Positions 58,686-64,000 of a stretch of DNA of 64,000 bases are shown piece after piece. The stretch is from assembly GCF_014489115.1 (NCBI RefSeq), contig NZ_JACTAH010000001.1, forward strand, positions 992,001 to 1,056,000, in the 5' to 3' direction. The DNA comes from Thauera sedimentorum (GTDB lineage Bacteria; Pseudomonadota; Gammaproteobacteria; Burkholderiales; Rhodocyclaceae). A program made the translations under genes and the position numbers. Under the pieces are notes generated by a model, which ran no database searches, was not told where the DNA came from, and worked only from the letters and a program-made list of their open reading frames with translations. How positions within the stretch are numbered: the stretch's first letter is position 1; every line of letters begins with the position of its first letter.

Positions 58686-59829
58686 GAGCGTCCAGCGCCT
58701 GGTCCAGGTCGGCGAGCAGGTCGTCCACCGCCTCGATGCCGATCGACAGGCGCAGCAGGTCGGGCGGGCAAAGCGTGCCGGGGCCCTCGACGCTGGCGCG
58801 GTGCTCGACCAGGCTCTCCACCGAGCCGAGCGAGGTGGCGCGCTTGAACACCTGCAGCCGGCCGGCGACGGCCATCGCCGCGGCTTCGCCGCCTGCCACG
58901 CGGATCGACAGCATGCCGCCAAAGCCGCCCTGCATCTGCGCGGCGGCCACTGCGTGGCCGGGGTGGCTGGGCAGGCCGGGGTAGAGCACCTGGGCGACGC
59001 GTGCGTCGCCGTGCAGGGTCTCGGCGATGCGCTGCGCCGAGGCGCAGGCCTGGCGCACGCGCAGCGGCAGGGTGCGCATGCCGCGCAGCAGCAGCCAGGC
59101 TTCGAAGGGGCCGAGCACCGCGCCGCCCTGGGCGCGGTTCTGCCGCACCCGCTGCCATACCGGCGAGTCCTCGCGGCATACCAGTGCGCCGGCCACCACG
59201 TCGGAGTGGCCGTTGAGGTACTTGGTGGCCGAATGCATGACGAAGTCCGCGCCCAGCGCCAGCGGGCGGGTGAGCAGCGGCGTGGGCACGGTGGAATCCA
59301 CCGCCACCAGGGTGCCGGCGGCGCGCGCGGCGGCGCAGGCGGCGGCAATGTCGGTGACTTCCCAGGTGGGGTTGGCCGGGGTTTCGATCCACAGCAGGCG
59401 CGGCGGCATGGTGCGCAGCACCGCGGCCAGCGCCTCGCCGTCGGCGTTGTCGTAGAAATCCAGCGCGATCTGGCGGCGGGTGGCGAGCTCCTGCAGCCAG
59501 TTGCGCAGCCCCCAGTACATGGCGTGCGGGGCCAGCACGCGCGCCCCCGGTTCCAGGGCCTGGACCAGGGCGGTGGCGGCGGCCATGCCGGAGGGGAAGA
59601 GTAGGGCCTGGTGGCCGCCTTCGAGGGCGGCGAGCAGGGTTTCGGCCTGGTCGTAGGCCGGGCTCTGGTCGCGTGAGTAGAGGCGGCCGCCGGGGTAGCT
59701 GCCGTCGGCGGCGCGTTCGAAGGTGCTGGCCGGGTGGATGGTGGGGGCGAGGTCGCGGTGCTGGGGAGCGATCCAGCCCAGGGCCTGGGCGGCGAGGGTG
59801 TCTGGCGAGAGTGTCCGGGGAGCGTTCAT
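58654..59829 (-). CDS. PLP-dependent trans-sulfuration enzyme (cystathionine gamma-synthase/beta-lyase family)
   Basis: 391 residues from ATG 59829 (MNAPRTLSPDTLAAQALGWIAPQHRDLAPTIHPASTFERAADGSYPGGRLYSRDQSPAYDQAETLLAALEGG). The PLP-binding Lys is in FVMHSATKYLNGHSDVVAGAL; LLFPSGMAAATALVQAL and SLGSVESLVEHRAS are family signatures. It breaks or makes C-S bonds in Met/Cys metabolism; whether synthase or lyase cannot be decided from motifs alone. Its tail overlaps the end of the flavoprotein gene. Confidence 0.9.
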   Translation of the reverse strand: MNAPRTLSPDTLAAQALGWIAPQHRDLAPTIHPASTFERAADGSYPGGRLYSRDQSPAYDQAETLLAALEGGHQALLFPSGMAAATALVQALEPGARVLAPHAMYWGLRNWLQELATRRQIALDFYDNADGEALAAVLRTMPPRLLWIETPANPTWEVTDIAAACAAARAAGTLVAVDSTVPTPLLTRPLALGADFVMHSATKYLNGHSDVVAGALVCREDSPVWQRVRQNRAQGGAVLGPFEAWLLLRGMRTLPLRVRQACASAQRIAETLHGDARVAQVLYPGLPSHPGHAVAAAQMQGGFGGMLSIRVAGGEAAAMAVAGRLQVFKRATSLGSVESLVEHRASVEGPGTLCPPDLLRLSIGIEAVDDLLADLDQALDAPTRMADRRPA

Positions 59830-60021
59830 CGGTGTGGGGTCCTGCGTGGCGGCCCGCTGCGGGCCTGGGGTAAGGGTTGCGCCGCCTGCTTCGGGGCGGC
59901 GCCACCCCTGCAGCATAGCCGCTCGCGCGCGGCCTGCGGCGCGCAGGCGTCGCGGATCCGGCAAACGCATCCTAGAATGTCGCCCTTCTCAACGCTGCCG
60001 CCGCCCGGCAATCGTCATCCC

Positions 60022-60963
60022 ATGCCCTTGTCCCCCCAGGCCCGAGCCCTGCTCGACATGGTGTACCGCGTCGGTGCGCCCCGCTTTCATGACTTGTCGG
60101 TGGCGCAGGCCCGCCATTCCTTCCAGAAGCTGCAGTTCGCCTTCCGCCCCGAGGCGCCGGCGGTGGCCTCGGTGACCGAGGTGCCGGTGCCCCGCCCGGA
60201 CGGCAGCGTGCTGCTGGCCCGCCTGTACCGCCCGCTGTCGGCCGGGCCGGACGAGGTGCTGGGCCTGCTGGTGTATTTCCACGGCGGCGGCTGGTGCGTG
60301 GGCGATGTGGAGAGCTACGACGTGCTGTGCCGCGAGCTGGCCAACGGCGCCGGCTGCGCGGTGCTGTCGGTGGATTACCGCCTGGCGCCCGAGCACCCCT
60401 TTCCGGCCGCGGTCAATGACGCGCGCCTGGCCTTCGACTGGGCGGCGGAGCATGCCGGGCTGCTCGGCATCGATCCGCAGCGCATCGCGCTGGGCGGCGA
60501 CAGTGCCGGCGGCAACCTGTCCATCGTCACCGCGCTGGCCCTGCGCGACGCGGACGGCTGCCAGCCGTGCTTCCTGCTGCTGGTCTATCCGAGCACCGAG
60601 ATCCTCAGCGAACGGCCGTCCCGCCAGACCTACGGCGACGGCTACTTCCTGGATCGCGAGAGCCTGCAGTGGTTCTTCGAGCGCTACCTGCCCGGCGGCG
60701 AAACCGAGGACTGGCGTGCCTCGCCGATGCGCGCGGCCTCGCTCGCCGGCCTGCCGCCCATGCTGCTGGTGACCGCGGAATGCGACCCGCTCACCGACGA
60801 CTGCCTGGCCTTTGCCGAACGGGTGCGTGCCGAAGGCGGCGAGCTGACGCATCTGCCGGTGGCCGGCATGGTGCATGGCTTTCTCACCCTGGGTAAGTTC
60901 TTTCCGGAAGCCAGGGACACGGTCGCCGCCGCCGCGGCGGCCTTGCGGCGCGTGCTCGCGTAG
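60022..60963 (+). CDS. HSL-family alpha/beta hydrolase (carboxylesterase)
   Basis: 313 residues from ATG 60022 (MPLSPQARALLDMVYRVGAP). Oxyanion motif VYFHGGGWCVGD, nucleophile Ser in ALGGDSAGGNLS, acid Asp in VTAECDPLTDD and His in GMVHGFLTLG form the full catalytic set of the hormone-sensitive-lipase family. It hydrolyses short acyl esters; natural substrate unknown. It stands alone and is followed by REPINs. Confidence 0.94.
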   Translation: MPLSPQARALLDMVYRVGAPRFHDLSVAQARHSFQKLQFAFRPEAPAVASVTEVPVPRPDGSVLLARLYRPLSAGPDEVLGLLVYFHGGGWCVGDVESYDVLCRELANGAGCAVLSVDYRLAPEHPFPAAVNDARLAFDWAAEHAGLLGIDPQRIALGGDSAGGNLSIVTALALRDADGCQPCFLLLVYPSTEILSERPSRQTYGDGYFLDRESLQWFFERYLPGGETEDWRASPMRAASLAGLPPMLLVTAECDPLTDDCLAFAERVRAEGGELTHLPVAGMVHGFLTLGKFFPEARDTVAAAAAALRRVLA

Positions 60964-60999
60964 CAGGCGCAAGCGGGCAGCGGAAACTCGAGAAAACGT

Positions 61000-61071
61000 G
61001 TAGGAGCGGCCTCGGCCGCGATCACGGCGTCGCTTCTCCGGCGGACGCATCGCGGCCAAGGCCGCTCCTAC
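61000..61071. repeat. REPIN after esterase gene
   Basis: A direct GCGGCC-type hairpin at 61000 (loop CTC instead of CTT) and an inverted one at 61049, enclosing a 26-bp loop. Confidence 0.9.
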
Positions 61072-61154
61072 GGAAAACCCCGTGCCTGGGGGTACAGCCG
61101 GACACGCGTCCGATGGACGTGAAGCGGGCGGGGGTGGTTGGTTCAGGAGACCGT

Positions 61155-61226
61155 GTAGGAGCGGCCTTGGCCGCGATTGCGGCGTCGTTTCATCAGCGCA
61201 CGCATCGCGGCCCAGGGGTGCTGCTA
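61155..61226. repeat. Second REPIN, right half degenerate
   Basis: A direct GCGGCC-type hairpin at 61155 and an inverted copy from 61204 that has mutated (gcggcccaggggtgctgctac), so it no longer folds well. It lies just after the stop of the HD-GYP gene. Confidence 0.85.
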
Positions 61227-61237
61227 CGGAGCGCGGT

Positions 61238-62365
61238 TCAGCCAGCCGTTGGCGGGGCGCCGGTGGCGTGCTGCTGCCAGATCGCTTCGATCCGTTTGCG
61301 GGCGTGGAACATGGCGTCCACGCAGTCGCGGTCCAGCTTGTCGCCGGCCAGCGTCTGCAGCTGGGTGAGGGCGTCGTCCAGGCTCCAGGGGCGCTTGTAG
61401 GGCCGTTGGCAGGTCAGTGCGTCGAACACGTCGGCGGTGCTGACGATGCGGGCGCTCATCGGGATGGCGTCGCCGTGGATGCCGTAGGGGTAGCCGCTGC
61501 CGTCCAGGCATTCGTGGTGCCAGGCCACCACGTCGTGCAGGGTCTGCATGCCGGGCGTGTCGTGCAGGCGGAAGTCCTGGATCAGGCGCTCGACCATGCT
61601 GTGGCCGAGGGTGACGTGTTCCTTCATCAGCTCCCACTCGTGGGCCTCGAAGCGCCCCGGCTTGAGGAGGATGGCGTCCGGGATGCCGACCTTGCCGATG
61701 TCGTGCAGCGGGCCGAAGAGGGCGAGTTCGGCGATGAACTCCTCGCCCAGCCCGTGCGCGGCGGACAGCTCGGTGGCGAGCGCGAGGATGTAGTCGCGCA
61801 GGCGCAGCTGGTGCTCCCCGGTTTCGCGGTCGCGGGTAAGGGTGAAATCCAGCGCGAAACGCGTGGTGCCGATCAGCGTGTGCACCGACTCGATGCTCTG
61901 CGCCAGCAGGCTGGCGGCCAGCGGCCCCCAGGCGAGCAGTTCGCGGATGTCGTGGGCGGGCAGCGCCACCGCCGGGTCGGATTCGATCACCAGGAAGCCG
62001 TAGAAGCTGCGACCGCGGCTCACCGGCATGGCGATCAGCGGGCAGGTGCGCTCGCCGGCGGCCCATTCCAGCGCCGGATCGATGCGGATGAAGGTGGTCT
62101 GGGCGCTGCCGCTGGCGCCGCAACGCGACAGGGCCGGATTGCCCGGCAGGCTGGCCAGACCGCTGGGGCAGGGCAGCACGCGGTCCTCGCTGTCGGCCCA
62201 GGTGGTCAGCCGGGCCTGGTCCGCATCCACCAGGAACACACCGACGCGGACGATGTCGGGCAGCACGTTGGCGATCTGCTGGTGCAGGTCCTTGAGGCGG
62301 GCGGGCAGGGTGCCGGCCAGGAAGGTGTCGGCGATCTGCGGGTCGGTGCGAACGTAGGTGGTCAT
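61238..62365 (-). CDS. GAF-HD-GYP domain phosphodiesterase
   Basis: 375 residues. An N-terminal GAF-like region (ANVLPDIVRVGVFLVDADQARLTTWAD ... PLIAMPVSRGRSFYGFLVIESD) is followed by the HD-GYP domain: LFGPLHDIGKVGIPDAILLKPG, MKEHVTLGHSMVERLI, WHHECLDGSGYPYGIHGDAIPMSARIVSTADVFDALTCQRPYK. The metal-binding HD, the later His residues and the GYP triad are intact, so c-di-GMP hydrolysis is expected. It counterbalances the three GGDEF proteins in the window. ATG follows GGGAGAGCGCC. Confidence 0.93.
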   Translation of the reverse strand: MTTYVRTDPQIADTFLAGTLPARLKDLHQQIANVLPDIVRVGVFLVDADQARLTTWADSEDRVLPCPSGLASLPGNPALSRCGASGSAQTTFIRIDPALEWAAGERTCPLIAMPVSRGRSFYGFLVIESDPAVALPAHDIRELLAWGPLAASLLAQSIESVHTLIGTTRFALDFTLTRDRETGEHQLRLRDYILALATELSAAHGLGEEFIAELALFGPLHDIGKVGIPDAILLKPGRFEAHEWELMKEHVTLGHSMVERLIQDFRLHDTPGMQTLHDVVAWHHECLDGSGYPYGIHGDAIPMSARIVSTADVFDALTCQRPYKRPWSLDDALTQLQTLAGDKLDRDCVDAMFHARKRIEAIWQQHATGAPPTAG

Positions 62366-62502
62366 GGCGCTCTCCCGGATTCACGGCGTGTTCCGGAGTG
62401 GGACCGACCTGTCGGCGCTGAATTCCCCGGAATGGGGAGTTTGTGCGATTTCCCTGCAGGAGAGCAGGAACTGCTTCGCAGTGCGGTGCGTTCTAGGCCG
62501 TC

Positions 62503-63363
62503 TCAGCCCACCACTGCGGCCAGCAGTTCCTGTCGGCCGGCCCGCGCCGCGTCGATCAGCTCGTCGTACTTGCTGCGGTCGATGCCGGCGATGCAGGTTT
62601 CCAGCAGCGCCGCGCGGTTGTCCAGGCCGAGCAGCGAATCGAAGGGATTTGGCATCTCGGCCGCCAGGCCGGCGATGAAGACGATGTCGGAGAGGTCCTC
62701 GGGCGGCCAGTTGCCGCCGTAGGGGTCTTCGTACTGGAAGGCGTCGAGGATGGCCGGGGGCAGCTCGAAGGCTTCCAGGATGGCGCGGCCCACCGGTTCG
62801 TCCCAGGTGGAGACGAATTCCGCGAAGCGGTTCATGTTGCCCTCCAGCGCCGGGTAGTCGGCGGCGCGAGCGAGCAGGAAGAACTGGCCGATGTCGACCA
62901 TCATCCCGGCGAGCATCGCGGTATCCGGATTGACCGTGCGCAAGTGGCGGGCAAAGGCGTAGGACCAGGCCGCCACGTCCACCGAGTGCATCCACAGGCC
63001 GGAGGCCACCAGGCGCATCTCGCGCGAACGGTGGTCCTGGGCCAGCTGCTCGGCGGCCACCGCGAAGGCCAGGCAGCGCAGCGCGGACAGGCCGATGCGC
63101 TTGACCGCCTCATTGACCGCGGTGACCGGCTTGCCATAGGGGTTGAGCAGCACCGCGTTGGCCATGCGCACTGCCTTGGCGCTCAGCACCGGCTCGGCGC
63201 GGACGACGGCGGCGATCTCGTCCATGGTCGACTCGGGGTTGTCCGCCAGGCGCTTGATGCGCAGCGACACGTCGAGGGCAGTGGGAAAATTCAGCCGGCC
63301 TTCCTGCAACTCCTCCTCGATCTGGGAGGCGAAGGCCTGGGCCTGCTGTTCGAATTCCTGCAT
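62503..63363 (-). CDS. HDOD domain protein
   Basis: 286 residues (MQEFEQQAQAFASQIEEELQEGRLNFPTALDVSLRIKRLADNPESTMDEIAAVVRAEPVLSAKAVRMANAVLLN). The HDOD signature runs LRCLAFAVAAEQLAQDHRS ... LWMHSVDVAAWSYAFARH ... AMLAGMMVDIGQFFLLARAA. Such proteins lack HD metal residues and act as signalling scaffolds. It lies 137 bp upstream of the HD-GYP gene on the same strand, so joint function in c-di-GMP signalling is possible. Confidence 0.92.
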   Translation of the reverse strand: MQEFEQQAQAFASQIEEELQEGRLNFPTALDVSLRIKRLADNPESTMDEIAAVVRAEPVLSAKAVRMANAVLLNPYGKPVTAVNEAVKRIGLSALRCLAFAVAAEQLAQDHRSREMRLVASGLWMHSVDVAAWSYAFARHLRTVNPDTAMLAGMMVDIGQFFLLARAADYPALEGNMNRFAEFVSTWDEPVGRAILEAFELPPAILDAFQYEDPYGGNWPPEDLSDIVFIAGLAAEMPNPFDSLLGLDNRAALLETCIAGIDRSKYDELIDAARAGRQELLAAVVG

Positions 63364-63419
63364 GAGCCTGACTCCTGGACGCGGAGTCCGCAGTGTAGCG
63401 CGAGAAGCCCCGGTGGGGC

Positions 63420-64000
63420 TCAGGCCTGCGGCTGACGCAACACGGCCTTGCCGTGCTCCAGGCGCTCGACCTGGGCCAGCGTGGCCACCGGCACGCCGAG
63501 CGCTTCGACCGCCTCATGGCCGCGCTTGAAGCGTTTTTCGACGATGAAGCCGGCGGCCAGCACCTCGGCGCCGGCCTCGCGCGCCATCTCCACCAGGGCC
63601 ACCGCGGTGCGCCCGTTGGACAGGAAGTCGTCCACCAGCACCACGCGGGCGCCGGGTTGCACGTAGCGCTGGGACATCACCAGCTTGGTCTCGCCGCCCT
63701 TGGTGGGCGAGGGGATCACCCGCGAGATGAAGGGCGATTCGACCTGCGGCGCGTACTTCTTGGCATACACCAGCGGCACGTTGAGTACCTGTGCCACCAC
63801 CAGGCCCGGCGCGATGCCGCTGGCCTCAGCGGTGAGGATCATCGTGGGATGAAAGGCGGACATGCGCCGCGCCAGTTCACGGCCCATGTCCACGATGAAG
63901 GCCGGTTCGATGCGATGGTTGAGGAAGTGGTCGATCCGGAGGATCTGGTCGCCGATCACCGTCGCCTCGGCCTCGATGCGGCGGACCAGGGGTTCGTGGG
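63420..64000 (-). CDS. xpt: Xanthine phosphoribosyltransferase, N-terminus cut by window edge
   Basis: At least 193 residues are in the window; the frame continues to the right edge (EPLVRRIEAEATVIGDQILRIDHFLNHRIEP), so only the first few residues are missing. The type I PRTase PRPP motif is RVVLVDDFLSNGRTAVAL, and ILTAEASGIAPGLVVAQVLNVPLVYAKK is typical for Xpt. It converts xanthine and PRPP to XMP in purine salvage. GTG 63959 is an internal Val, not the start. Confidence 0.9.
   Translation of the reverse strand, partial: HEPLVRRIEAEATVIGDQILRIDHFLNHRIEPAFIVDMGRELARRMSAFHPTMILTAEASGIAPGLVVAQVLNVPLVYAKKYAPQVESPFISRVIPSPTKGGETKLVMSQRYVQPGARVVLVDDFLSNGRTAVALVEMAREAGAEVLAAGFIVEKRFKRGHEAVEALGVPVATLAQVERLEHGKAVLRQPQA

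Noticed and set aside
63957-63959. GTG as the start of xanthine phosphoribosyltransferase
   Set aside because: The frame continues upstream with the conserved RRIEAEATVIGDQ stretch of Xpt proteins, so the true start is beyond the window.

Overview
The window is GC-rich, gene-dense DNA from a betaproteobacterium, most likely of the Rhodocyclales (Thauera/Azoarcus-like). This is inferred from codon use, the mix of urea, TRAP and c-di-GMP genes, and abundant REP hairpins; no rRNA or other marker is present to prove it. No tRNA, rRNA, CRISPR array, prophage or classical insertion sequence was seen. Both edges cut genes: a Cache/PAS sensor on the left and xanthine phosphoribosyltransferase on the right.

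Layout. 0-10 kb: sensor protein, a VOC + GST pair, a nucleoside-recognition (Gate) membrane protein divergent from an Lrp/AsnC regulator, a PAS-GGDEF protein, purT and a LprI-MliC lysozyme inhibitor. 10.6-18.1 kb: urea ABC transporter urtABCD, a DyP peroxidase, then urtE with its own promoter. 18-22.5 kb: membrane GGDEF protein, SLC13-type permease, universal stress protein and a REP-associated tyrosine transposase (RAYT). 22.5-28.8 kb: marR-pxpBCA (5-oxoprolinase) divergent from a DctPQM TRAP transporter. 28.9-34.9 kb: urease cluster ureDABCEFG plus ureJ, preceded by an NtrC-like site and a sigma54-like promoter. 35-39 kb: trkH and a KdpE/short-KdpD two-component pair. 39-41.4 kb: arsS, a degenerate arsenosugar-type glycosyltransferase and a haloacid dehalogenase. 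41.4-45.1 kb: ECF sigma/anti-sigma pair divergent from a bufferin-type RiPP operon (DUF2282 precursor, DUF692/MNIO enzyme, DUF2063 partner, DoxX). 45-48.2 kb: PotD-like binding protein with a Cache-HAMP-GGDEF cyclase, and a small Cys-rich ORF. 48.2-53.1 kb: YitT, DUF3999 and DUF2339 membrane proteins. 53.3-58.7 kb: TVP38-FAD disulfide reductase fusion, TIGR04283 and TIGR04282 glycosyltransferases, DUF3047 and an NDH-2-like flavoprotein. 58.7-64 kb: PLP trans-sulfuration enzyme, esterase, HD-GYP and HDOD proteins, and xpt.

How the genes work together. The urea transporter and urease form a nitrogen-scavenging module. urtA and urtE carry matching promoters (the palindrome TACGC-N6-GCGTA, a TTCCG box and a -10 at identical spacing), while ureD has nitrogen-type signals. 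The strongest new observation is a shared element, GCTGTAAnG-N15/16-CGAC, at four places: both sides of the ECF sigma/bufferin intergenic region, upstream of arsS, and upstream of the TVP38-FAD/arsenosugar-glycosyltransferase operon. It suggests that one ECF sigma factor controls a metal/arsenic stress regulon spread over about 14 kb.

About 44 copies of two REP hairpin types (GCGGCC-TT-GGCCGC and GCGGGC-TT-GCCCGC) lie between genes. They occur as inverted pairs (REPINs), as tandem arrays with 98-, 97- and 94/95-bp periods, inside operons, and directly on stop codons. The RAYT at 22 kb is flanked by two nearly identical 73-bp REPINs and is the probable source of these elements.
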